Under the pieces are notes generated by a model. The model was given only the letters and a program-made list of their open reading frames with translations. It had not been told where the DNA came from and made no database searches. From Salinisphaera shabanensis E1L3A (GTDB taxonomy: Bacteria; Pseudomonadota; Gammaproteobacteria; Nevskiales; Salinisphaeraceae), in contig NZ_AFNV02000003.1 of NCBI RefSeq assembly GCF_000215955.2, positions 1-64,000 of the forward strand: 64,000 nucleotides of DNA. Direction: 5' to 3'. The position numbers and the translations under genes are program-made. Each line of letters starts with the position of its first letter. Position 1 is the stretch's first letter. Shown here one piece after another: positions 57,350-64,000 of this stretch.

Positions 57350-58294
57350 CTAGTTGGCTCCCGTGGTTTCGCGCAGAATGCGCCAGCCCGCCGGGGTACG
57401 GGTCAGAACCAGCTGCTTGTCGACACGGTCACTATAGCGCGGCGATTCGTATTCCTGGGTGAAGTCCACCTGCACGGCACCGTTGGCCAACCGTGTAATT
57501 GTCGGATCCTCGACCCGGATATGAATATCCTCGGGCTTGCCCAACCGTGCCCGGCGCAAGTCCAGCCATTCGGCGCGGCTCATGCCATCCCCCGGATCGT
57601 AGTCGTCGGCGTAGAAGTCGGTGTACGCATCGAAGTCCTGAGCAGACCAGGCCTGCGCCCAGGCACGGATGCTCTGGATAATGCTGCGGCTGGCCTGATC
57701 GCTGATCGTATTGTTGTTTGAATCCGGCGTGGCAGGCCGTTTCGCCGGCGCCGGCGTCGGCGCGCTCCCGGGCGCGACCGATTCCTGCGCATAATATAGA
57801 CGATCAAGCATCGTCAAAGGTAGTTGGGTGTCGTTGTCGTCGCTGCCCAGGGCCTTGCGATAGGCCAGCTCCGCAAGCGCGGTATACACATCACCCAGGT
57901 TGCGATGGGCGGTGGCATAGGCCGGCTGGGTCGCCAATGCTTTTTCCAGCCATTTGCGGGCTTTGTCGTATTCGCCCTGGTCGGCGTACAGCACGGCCAG
58001 ATTGTTCGCCGGCTCGACGCGTAGCGGGTAGTCTGCGGCGAGTTTCTCGTACTCGGCGATCGCCTTGTCCACATGGCCCTGGCCGGCCAGCGCGCGCGCA
58101 TGGATAAAGCGCGCATCGCGATTGCCCGGCCGCGCTTCCAGATACGTCTGCGACAAGCGCGCGGCGGCATCGAACTTGCCGGTATCGATTTCGTGCTGCA
58201 ACTCGTCAAGGGTCACCGCCGTGGCCACCGACGATACGAAAAGCAGCGCACCCAGCAGGGCTGCGAACGGCTTTGTCGCTATGCGTGGTGTCAC
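57350..58294 (-). CDS. TPR-repeat periplasmic protein with C-terminal NTF2-like domain
   Basis: 314 aa if started at GTG 58294 (AGGACGA upstream); an ATG at 58339 would place 15 residues before the signal peptide (FAALLGALLFVSSVATA). TPR units are visible in RPGNRDARFIHARALAGQG, VEPANNLAVLYADQGEYDKA and YATAHRNLGDVYTALAE. A Pro/Ala linker leads to an NTF2-like domain (WAQAWSAQDFDAYTDFYAD) resembling the tail of the neighbouring L,D-transpeptidase. Probably works with that enzyme; the function is not established. Confidence 0.82.
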   Translation of the reverse strand: MTPRIATKPFAALLGALLFVSSVATAVTLDELQHEIDTGKFDAAARLSQTYLEARPGNRDARFIHARALAGQGHVDKAIAEYEKLAADYPLRVEPANNLAVLYADQGEYDKARKWLEKALATQPAYATAHRNLGDVYTALAELAYRKALGSDDNDTQLPLTMLDRLYYAQESVAPGSAPTPAPAKRPATPDSNNNTISDQASRSIIQSIRAWAQAWSAQDFDAYTDFYADDYDPGDGMSRAEWLDLRRARLGKPEDIHIRVEDPTITRLANGAVQVDFTQEYESPRYSDRVDKQLVLTRTPAGWRILRETTGAN

Positions 58295-58337
58295 GGGTAC
58301 ATCGTCCTGTCCTGCTATAAAGCGTGAGAGCGCACAC

Positions 58338-58363
58338 ACCGTCGCGTATCGATACGCGACGGT
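58338..58363. promoter_or_regulatory. 26-bp perfect palindrome in the divergent TPR/manC promoter region
   Basis: Centre CGCGTATCGATACGCG, extended on each side by ACCGT/ACGGT, without mismatch or spacer. It sits about 45 bp before the TPR-gene start and 145 bp before manC, so it is well placed as an operator for a dimeric regulator of one or both genes. Confidence 0.6.
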
Positions 58364-58508
58364 CGTGGTCCTGAACTACAAAGAAATTATACTAGACGCC
58401 GGGCCTCGCCTCGTATCGGGCGCGGATAAGGCATCATTTTTGTTATAAAACCCGCGGCATGATGTCGCAGTATCTCATTCCTTATTACGGCGGACGTGGA
58501 GAAACTTG

Positions 58509-59999
58509 ATGCTGATACCGGTTTTGCTCGCAGGCGGCGTCGGTACGCGCCTGTGGCCGTTGTCGCGAGAAAGCCGGCCCAAACAGTTTCTGGCGCTTAA
58601 CGGAGAGTCCAGCCTACTGGAACAGACACTGGCGCGCGTGAGCCGGCTGGACGATGTCGGCCCGGCTCTGCTGATCGGTAACGTCGAACATCGCTTCGTC
58701 ATGGCCGAACAGCTGCGGGCAAGCGCAATGCCGGGTCGGGTACTCATCGAGCCCGCCCGCCGCGACACCGCGCCTGCCGTAGCCGCCGCTGCGTTCGAAG
58801 CGCTGGCCGAGCACGGCGAAGACGCCGAACTGCTCGTATTGCCCACCGATCACGCGATTGCCGACGCCGTGGCCTTCGAACAGGCCATCCAACGCGCCCG
58901 AGCGCGTGCCGCGCGCGGTGGACTTACGCTTTTCGGCGTACGTCCCGGCCGGGCCGAGCCGGGTTTCGGTTATATCCAAGCAGGCGAAACCGTTGATGAA
59001 GGCGTACGCCGCGTACAGACGTTTGTCGAAAAGCCGGACAAGGCGCGTGCAGCCGTTTATCTCGAAGACCCCGACTATTACTGGAATAGCGGTATGTTCC
59101 TGTTCCGGGCGCGCGACTATCTGGCCTCTTTAGAGCGTCAGGCGCCTGCGATTCATGCAGCCGCCCGGGCCGCGCACGCCCACGCCCATATCGATATCGA
59201 TTTTTTGCGGCTCGAAGAAAACGCGTTCGAACAGAGCCCGGCGAAATCGATTGACTATGCGGTGATGGAAGGCGCGGACGATGCCGTCATGGTCGAGCTC
59301 GATGCCGGCTGGACGGATCTGGGCAGCTGGTCGGCGGTGGCCGACGCCAAAGGTGCCGACGCGCACGGCAACAGCGTGCAAGGCGACGTCGTGATCGAAG
59401 ACAGCCACGGTTGTATCGTGCACAGTCAGGATCGGCTGGTCGCCACGATCGGTCTGCGCGATACCATCGTCATTGAAACCGGCGATGCCGTACTCGTCGC
59501 CGACCGGGGCAGCGAACAGCAGATTCGTCAGCTCGTCGCGCGACTTATCGCCAGCGGTCGAGAAGAGGCCACGGCTTATCGCAAGGCGTACCGGCCGTGG
59601 GGCAGCTACGAGCAGATCGCGGTCGGCGAGCGCTTTCAGGTCAAGCATATCCGCGTGATACCGGGCGGGCGCCTGTCGCTGCAGAAACATCATCATCGTG
59701 CAGAACACTGGATCGTGGTGCACGGCACGGCCAGGATTACCTGTGACGGGCGTGAAAGCCTGCTCACCGAGAACGAATCCACTTTCATCCCGCTGGGCGC
59801 GGTGCACCGGCTGGAAAATCCCGGCAAGGTCGATCTCGACCTGATCGAAGTGCAATCGGGTAGCTATCTTGGCGAAGACGATATCGTGCGTTTTGACGAC
59901 GTCTACGGCCGCAGCGACAGTGAACCTGGTGCCGAAGACAAGGTTCCAGGCGCGCCCGCCTCACAGTCGACCTCGACCCCGGACATAACCAAGGAGTGA
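58509..59999 (+). CDS. manC: Mannose-1-phosphate guanylyltransferase / mannose-6-phosphate isomerase
   Basis: 496 aa from ATG 58509 (the preceding TTG is also in frame), with GGAG 7 nt upstream. N-terminal nucleotidyltransferase: PVLLAGGVGTRLWPLSRE and SRPKQFLAL, then VEKPDKA. The C-terminal cupin (type II phosphomannose isomerase) has PGGRLSLQKHHHRAEHW and NESTFIPLGAVHRLENPG. It makes GDP-mannose for exopolysaccharide or LPS. manB follows after 4 nt. The Shine-Dalgarno region GGAGAAA (58498-58504) is complementary to the loop of the sRNAs at 52.6-53.1 kb. Confidence 0.95.
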   Translation: MLIPVLLAGGVGTRLWPLSRESRPKQFLALNGESSLLEQTLARVSRLDDVGPALLIGNVEHRFVMAEQLRASAMPGRVLIEPARRDTAPAVAAAAFEALAEHGEDAELLVLPTDHAIADAVAFEQAIQRARARAARGGLTLFGVRPGRAEPGFGYIQAGETVDEGVRRVQTFVEKPDKARAAVYLEDPDYYWNSGMFLFRARDYLASLERQAPAIHAAARAAHAHAHIDIDFLRLEENAFEQSPAKSIDYAVMEGADDAVMVELDAGWTDLGSWSAVADAKGADAHGNSVQGDVVIEDSHGCIVHSQDRLVATIGLRDTIVIETGDAVLVADRGSEQQIRQLVARLIASGREEATAYRKAYRPWGSYEQIAVGERFQVKHIRVIPGGRLSLQKHHHRAEHWIVVHGTARITCDGRESLLTENESTFIPLGAVHRLENPGKVDLDLIEVQSGSYLGEDDIVRFDDVYGRSDSEPGAEDKVPGAPASQSTSTPDITKE

Positions 60000-60003
60000 C
60001 CCG

Positions 60004-61359
60004 ATGGGCCAGTATTATCCGTTCTTCAAGGCCTACGACGTACGCGCAAAGGTCCCGGATGAACTCGACGCGGCGCTCGCCAAGCGTATCGGCCGGGCGT
60101 TCGTGGCCGAACTGGGCGCGAAAACGGTCGTCGTCGGTCGCGACATGCGACTGTCCAGCGAAGAACTCGCCGATGCGCTCATCGACGGGCTGACCGAGGG
60201 CGGCGCCGATGTGCTCGACATCGGCCTGTGCGGCACCGAAGAAGTCTATTACGGCACGTTCTCGCAGAATGCGGACGGCGGAATCATGGTCACCGCCAGC
60301 CATAATCCGAAGGATTACAACGGCTTGAAGTTCGTGCGCGAACAGGCTAAGCCGATCTCGAGCGATACCGGCCTGTTCGATATCGAAAAGATGGCCTACG
60401 ACAACGAGTTTCCCGAGCCGACGCGTACCGGCGAGCGCCAACCGCTGGACCAGCGTGCCGACTACGTGCGTTTTCTACTCGATCAGATCAAACCCGAGCA
60501 GATGAAGCCGCTCAAGATCGTGGCCAACCCCGGCAATGGTTGTGCCGGCCTGGTCGCATCGGCGCTCGAAGGGCATCTGGCGTTCGATATCGTGCGCGTA
60601 CATTTCGAGCCCGACGGCAATCTGCCTAATGGTATTCCCAACCCGTTGCTGCCGGAGAATCGCGACGCCACGGCGGCAGCGGTACGCGAAAACAACGCCG
60701 ACTTCGGCGTGGCCTGGGACGGTGATTTCGATCGCTGTTTCTTCTTCGATGAGCGCGGCGAGTTCATCGAGGGCTATTACATCGTTGGCCTGATCGCCGA
60801 AATGTTGCTCAAGATGAACCCGGGCGCGGCGATCGTGCATGACCCGCGCCTGACCTGGAACACGCTCGCCCAGGTCGAGGAAAACGGCGGCAAGCCGGTG
60901 CAATCCAAGTCTGGTCATTCGTTCATGAAGCAGACCATGCGCGAGGTCGACGCCATCTATGGCGGTGAGATGAGCGCCCATCACTACTTCCGCGACTTTT
61001 CCTATGCCGACAACGGCCACCTGCCCTGGCTGGTGCTGGCGCAACTGATTTCGGAAACGGGCAAGCCGTTGTCGACGCTGGTCGAAGAACGTATCGCCGC
61101 GTTTCCGGCCTCGGGCGAGATCAATCGCGAGATCGGCGATCCCGATGCGGCACTCGCCGATCTGGAATCGCATTACGGCGCCTCGGCCGAAGCGGTCGAA
61201 CATGTCGATGGGCTGTCGATGGATTTCGGCGATTGGCGCTTCAACCTGCGTAAATCCAATACGGAGCCGGTCGTGCGTTTGAACGTGGAAGCACGCGGCG
61301 ATATTCAGCTCATGCGCGACAAGACCGACGAACTGCTCGAGCGGCTAAGCCAGCACTGA
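60004..61359 (+). CDS. manB: Phosphomannomutase / phosphoglucomutase
   Basis: 451 aa. The phosphoserine loop is TASHNPKDYNG, the Mg loop DGDFDRCFFFDE, the sugar-binding region GGEMSAHHYFRDF and the phosphate-binding loop RKSNTEPVVRLN, all complete. It interconverts mannose-6-P and mannose-1-P (and likely the glucose analogues), feeding manC. AAGGAGTG stands before the ATG. It is the counterpart of Pseudomonas algC. Confidence 0.95.
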   Translation: MGQYYPFFKAYDVRAKVPDELDAALAKRIGRAFVAELGAKTVVVGRDMRLSSEELADALIDGLTEGGADVLDIGLCGTEEVYYGTFSQNADGGIMVTASHNPKDYNGLKFVREQAKPISSDTGLFDIEKMAYDNEFPEPTRTGERQPLDQRADYVRFLLDQIKPEQMKPLKIVANPGNGCAGLVASALEGHLAFDIVRVHFEPDGNLPNGIPNPLLPENRDATAAAVRENNADFGVAWDGDFDRCFFFDERGEFIEGYYIVGLIAEMLLKMNPGAAIVHDPRLTWNTLAQVEENGGKPVQSKSGHSFMKQTMREVDAIYGGEMSAHHYFRDFSYADNGHLPWLVLAQLISETGKPLSTLVEERIAAFPASGEINREIGDPDAALADLESHYGASAEAVEHVDGLSMDFGDWRFNLRKSNTEPVVRLNVEARGDIQLMRDKTDELLERLSQH

Positions 61360-61437
61360 ACCACAAGGTCTATCTGCGCAAATTGGGCTTTATTCGGTGA
61401 TATGGCCATCTGACCCGTTCTCGATGGGAAACAAGCG

Positions 61438-61713
61438 ATGGTGACCTGCTATCTCCGTTACGAGATCGATCCGTACAAAAAGCGCGAGTTCGAGCACTAC
61501 GCGCGCCTGTGGATACCGTTGGTCGAGCGCTTCGGTGGTACCCACCACGGCTATTTTCTACCGCACGAAGGAGCCAGCGATATCGCGCTGGCTCTGTTCG
61601 CCTTCGATAGCCTCGCCGACTATGAAACCTATCGAAAGCGCGTGGCTGAAGATGTCGATTGCAAAGCCGCATTTGCCTACGCCGAACGCACGCGTTTGTA
61701 TCCGGCGCTATGA
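61438..61713 (+). CDS. NIPSNAP family protein, apparently frameshifted near the 3' end
   Basis: 91 aa as read. MVTCYLRYEIDPYKKREFEH, GGTHHGYFLPHEGASDIA and AFDSLADYETYRKRVAED mark a bacterial NIPSNAP protein (dimeric alpha/beta-barrel). The expected tail RYERSFMRPVFEG appears in another frame right after the stop region. Deleting one T from TTT at 61695-61697 would restore AERTRCIRRYERSFMRPVFEG and carry the gene to 61774, where its stop would overlap the mtnA ATG. The function of the family is unknown. Confidence 0.75.
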   Translation: MVTCYLRYEIDPYKKREFEHYARLWIPLVERFGGTHHGYFLPHEGASDIALALFAFDSLADYETYRKRVAEDVDCKAAFAYAERTRLYPAL

Positions 61714-61770
61714 ACGCAGCTTCATGCGGCCCGTATTCGAAGGTTTACAGAACAAGGACTCATTCGTTGT

Positions 61771-62811
61771 ATGAAAGATCGTGATTGTCTTGCCCTGCGC
61801 GTGCGCAGCGGCCGATTGACGCTGTTGGATCAGTCGCGTCTGCCGCATGTTCAGGCGTGGTTCGCCGTCGACGACGTGGACACACTCGTCGAAGCGATTC
61901 ATGCCCTGCGTACCCGCGGCGCACCGATGATCGCCATTGCAGCCGCGCTGCTGGTTGCCGTGCGGGTCGAAGCGGGCGACGATCGCGAAACGGTGGGCCG
62001 TGCGATAGCGCGTCTGCGCGAGGCGCGACCGACGGCGGTGAATCTGATGCATGCCATGGACGCCCTCGCCCGCGCGCTCGAACAGGAGGACTGGCGTACA
62101 GCGGTCGTGCACAACGCTGAAGCCCTGTTCGACAACGACCGCGCGCTTTGCGACGCGATGGCTGAACACGGCGCTGCGTTGATCGGTGCCGGCGAGCGTA
62201 TTCTCACCCACTGCAATACGGGCGGGCTGGCCACGGCCGGCATCGGCACGGCACTGGGCGTGATTCGGCGCGCGCACGAGCGCGACAACAGCATCAGTGT
62301 TTGGGTGGATGAAACACGGCCACTGTTGCAGGGTGGCCGGTTGACTGCCTGGGAGCTCGGCGAGCTGGGTATCGATTATCGACTCATCACCGACAGCATG
62401 GCCGCGAGCTTCATGGCAGCCGGCGAAGTTGATCGCGTGCTGGTTGGCGCGGATCGAATTGCCGCCAATGGCGATTTCGCCAACAAGATTGGAACCTATG
62501 GATTGGCCGTACTGGCGCATCATCACGGGATACCGTTTGGTGTGGTCGCGCCGCATACGACCGTCGACGCCGGTTGTGCGACGGGTGCGGCCATACCGAT
62601 CGAACAACGGCTGGCCGCGGAGGTACGGGGCGTGACCGGCGCCGCCGGTGAACTGTCCTGGGCGCCAGCCAATGCCACGGTCGCGAACCCCGCGTTCGAT
62701 GTGACGCCTGCAGAACTGATCGACCACTGGATCCTGGATACTGGCGTGTTCGACCGGATGGAGGTCGAGGCCGGTGTGTTCCAGTTCGGCGGCGCAGCGG
62801 TTGGGTTCTAG
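61771..62811 (+). CDS. mtnA: S-methyl-5-thioribose-1-phosphate isomerase
   Basis: 346 aa. Catalytic Cys in [14 protein letters not shown], catalytic Asp in [20 protein letters not shown], and [14 protein letters not shown] near the N-terminus. It converts methylthioribose-1-P to methylthioribulose-1-P in methionine salvage. mtnD of the same pathway is 0.9 kb away on the other strand. Its stop overlaps the convergent CMD gene by 4 nt. Confidence 0.95.
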   Translation: MKDRDCLALRVRSGRLTLLDQSRLPHVQAWFAVDDVDTLVEAIHALRTRGAPMIAIAAALLVAVRVEAGDDRETVGRAIARLREARPTAVNLMHAMDALARALEQEDWRTAVVHNAEALFDNDRALCDAMAEHGAALIGAGERILTHCNTGGLATAGIGTALGVIRRAHERDNSISVWVDETRPLLQGGRLTAWELGELGIDYRLITDSMAASFMAAGEVDRVLVGADRIAANGDFANKIGTYGLAVLAHHHGIPFGVVAPHTTVDAGCATGAAIPIEQRLAAEVRGVTGAAGELSWAPANATVANPAFDVTPAELIDHWILDTGVFDRMEVEAGVFQFGGAAVGF

Positions 62812-63194
62812 GTCTCGATCAGCCGGCGCTCGCTGAAGACTTCCTTCGCTGCCGTCATACCGTTGAGCGCGGCCGGAAACCCGGCATAGACCGCCATCTG
62901 GATGATGACCTCGACAATCTGCTCCGGTGTGACGCCCACGTTCAAGGCGCCGTGGATATGCACCTTGAGCTGCGGTGCGCAGTGCCCGAGGGCGGTGAGT
63001 GCGGATACCGTCGCCAGTTCGCGGCTTTTCAGATCCAGACCCGGCCGTTGATAGATATCGCCGAAGGGAAATTCGATGGTGTAGCGGGCCAGATCGGGCG
63101 CAATCGTACGCAGGCTGTCGATGACCGCTTCGCCTGCGGCGCCATCGATTTCCTTGAGTTTGGCCAGACCGGCTTCGTAACGCGTAGCTGCCAT
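62808..63194 (-). CDS. Carboxymuconolactone decarboxylase (CMD) family protein
   Basis: 128 aa from ATG 63194 with AGGAGAG before it. [39 protein letters not shown] and [24 protein letters not shown] match the CMD family. Only one Cys stands in the active-site helix (no CxxC), so an AhpD-like peroxidase role is unlikely and a lactone decarboxylase-like or unknown role fits better. It is under an apparent MerR-type promoter and next to a merR-family gene. Confidence 0.9.
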   Translation of the reverse strand: MAATRYEAGLAKLKEIDGAAGEAVIDSLRTIAPDLARYTIEFPFGDIYQRPGLDLKSRELATVSALTALGHCAPQLKVHIHGALNVGVTPEQIVEVIIQMAVYAGFPAALNGMTAAKEVFSERRLIET

Positions 63195-63233
63195 GACACT
63201 CTCTCCTGAATATAAAACAGAAAACGAGTGGGT

Positions 63234-63264
63234 AACCTACGGCTTGGAGTGAACTCCAGGTCAA
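63234..63264 (-). promoter_or_regulatory. MerR-type promoter/operator of the CMD gene
   Basis: On the minus strand -35 TTGACC (63264-63259) and -10 TAGGTT (63239-63234) are separated by 19 bp, the over-long spacer of MerR-family promoters. The spacer holds the perfect dyad TGGAGT-TC-ACTCCA (63258-63245). Confidence 0.85.
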
Positions 63265-63272
63265 GCGTTTCG

Positions 63273-63629
63273 TCAGGCCGGGTCGTTCTGGGCGTAAAAC
63301 GCGATCTTGGCGTGAAGATTCCTCAGATGGTCGCGATCACGCGCGATCCTTTCTTCCAAATACCGGACATGAGTTTCCAGCATCTGTCGGCGCTCGCCGA
63401 ATGTGGATTCGCCTTGGGCGCGAAGCTCGGCATAGCGGCGGATATCCGCCAGCGGCATGGCCGTGGCCTTGAGCCGGAGGACAAAGGCGATCCAGTCCAG
63501 ATCGCGCGAATCGAACACCCGATGACCGCTGGCGTTACGCGCGGTCTGGCGCAATACGCCGATCTTTTCGTAGTAGCGCAGGGTGTCGGCTGAAACACCG
63601 CTGCGCGTCGCGAATTCGCTGATATTCAC
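63273..63629 (-). CDS. MerR family transcriptional regulator
   Basis: 118 aa; start GTG 63629 without an obvious Shine-Dalgarno. N-terminal winged HTH (NISEFATRSGVSADTLRYYE, IGVLRQTARN..GHRVFD) and a C-terminal coiled-coil (ETHVRYLEERIARDRDHLRN). There is no Cys, so metal-thiol or SoxR-type sensing is excluded; it resembles the YyaN/AdhR-like group. It is upstream of the CMD gene on the same strand, with the operator in between. Confidence 0.92.
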   Translation of the reverse strand: MNISEFATRSGVSADTLRYYEKIGVLRQTARNASGHRVFDSRDLDWIAFVLRLKATAMPLADIRRYAELRAQGESTFGERRQMLETHVRYLEERIARDRDHLRNLHAKIAFYAQNDPA

Positions 63630-63669
63630 ACCGGCAAAGGGCGCCGACGACTACGACGCCCGAGCGCGA

Positions 63670-64000
63670 TCAGCCCTGGCCGAGCATCTGTTCGCCGGCA
63701 GGGCGGAAGTCCTTGGCGATATCGGTACCGGTGAAGTTGGCCACCCAGCCTTCCTGGTTGTTGAACAGGCGAATCACCTTGAAATGCGGTTTGTCGCCCA
63801 TGTCGAACCAGTGCGGCGTGCCGGCGGGTACGCTGATCAGATCGTCGGCTTCACAAAGCGTGGCATAGACGCGGTCGCCGATATGCAGGGTGAAAAGCCC
63901 GGCGCCATCGACAAAGAAACGCACCTCGTCTTCGCTATGCGTGTGCTCGTCGAGGAACTTGGCCCGCATGGCGTCTTTCTGTGGATGCTCGGGATGCAGG
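63670..64000 (-). CDS. mtnD: Acireductone dioxygenase (partial, 5' end beyond right edge)
   Basis: 110 residues of the C-terminal part are seen, frame open to base 64000. Upstream of an internal Met the frame reads [10 protein letters not shown], so the true start lies outside. Metal ligands are in [15 protein letters not shown] (His, His, Glu) and GTPHWFD (His). It is the Fe/Ni cupin oxidising acireductone to the 2-keto precursor of methionine. Together with mtnA it points to a methionine-salvage cluster continuing to the right. Confidence 0.93.
   Translation of the reverse strand, partial: LHPEHPQKDAMRAKFLDEHTHSEDEVRFFVDGAGLFTLHIGDRVYATLCEADDLISVPAGTPHWFDMGDKPHFKVIRLFNNQEGWVANFTGTDIAKDFRPAGEQMLGQG

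Overview
The window looks like chromosome from a GC-rich, probably salt-adapted gammaproteobacterium. The replication-origin order rnpA-rpmH / dnaA-dnaN-recF-gyrB, the glnA-ntrB-ntrC cluster with a sigma-54 promoter, the polA-sRNA-engB arrangement and tamA-tamB all point there. Many proteins carry acidic low-complexity stretches and there is an ectoine-synthase-like gene, which fits a halophile such as Salinisphaera. That genus name is an inference from gene content, not something the sequence proves.

Layout. Positions 1-810 hold the 5' part of an MBL/beta-CASP nuclease gene cut by the left edge. An AT-rich accessory islet (about 1050-2680) encodes a three-gene toxin-antitoxin-chaperone operon. 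It is followed by a degraded ParE-type module, then the pyruvate dehydrogenase genes aceE-aceF-lpdA on the minus strand, with an intact ParE-type module sitting between aceF and lpdA. Next come an amidoligase/glutamine-amidotransferase-like pair, CsbD, an FNT channel, a glutaminyl cyclase and a solitary ectC. The origin region spans about 15.4-25.6 kb (mnmE, yidC, rnpA, rpmH, oriC candidates, dnaA, dnaN, recF, gyrB). Then gmhB, glyS and glyQ; the nitrogen-control cluster glnA-(DUF4124)-ntrB-ntrC; a frameshifted NDH-2 pseudogene; NRDE and S9 peptidase genes; tamA-tamB; a DedA protein and an esterase; the formaldehyde-detoxification pair frmA-fghA; lptM-lysA; and polA.

Between polA and engB (52.5-53.2 kb) there is no protein on the plus strand. 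Instead there are three tandem copies of a structured small-RNA gene of about 110-120 nt. Each has four hairpins, C-rich loops, its own sigma-E-type promoter (GGAAC-N16/17-GTCTGA) and its own terminator. Stems differ between copies by compensating changes while the loops stay constant. This is the locus of Spot 42 (enterics) and ErsA (Pseudomonas), and I regard the triplicated array as the most interesting object in the window.

The right part holds engB, a diheme cytochrome c4 with an acidic tail, dsbA, an L,D-transpeptidase next to a TPR protein that shares its C-terminal domain type, the GDP-mannose genes manC-manB, a NIPSNAP gene that appears frameshifted, mtnA, a MerR-controlled carboxymuconolactone decarboxylase-like gene with a textbook 19-bp-spacer MerR promoter, and the 3' part of mtnD cut by the right edge. 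The loop of all three sRNAs can pair with the manC Shine-Dalgarno region, a testable link to the ErsA-exopolysaccharide theme.
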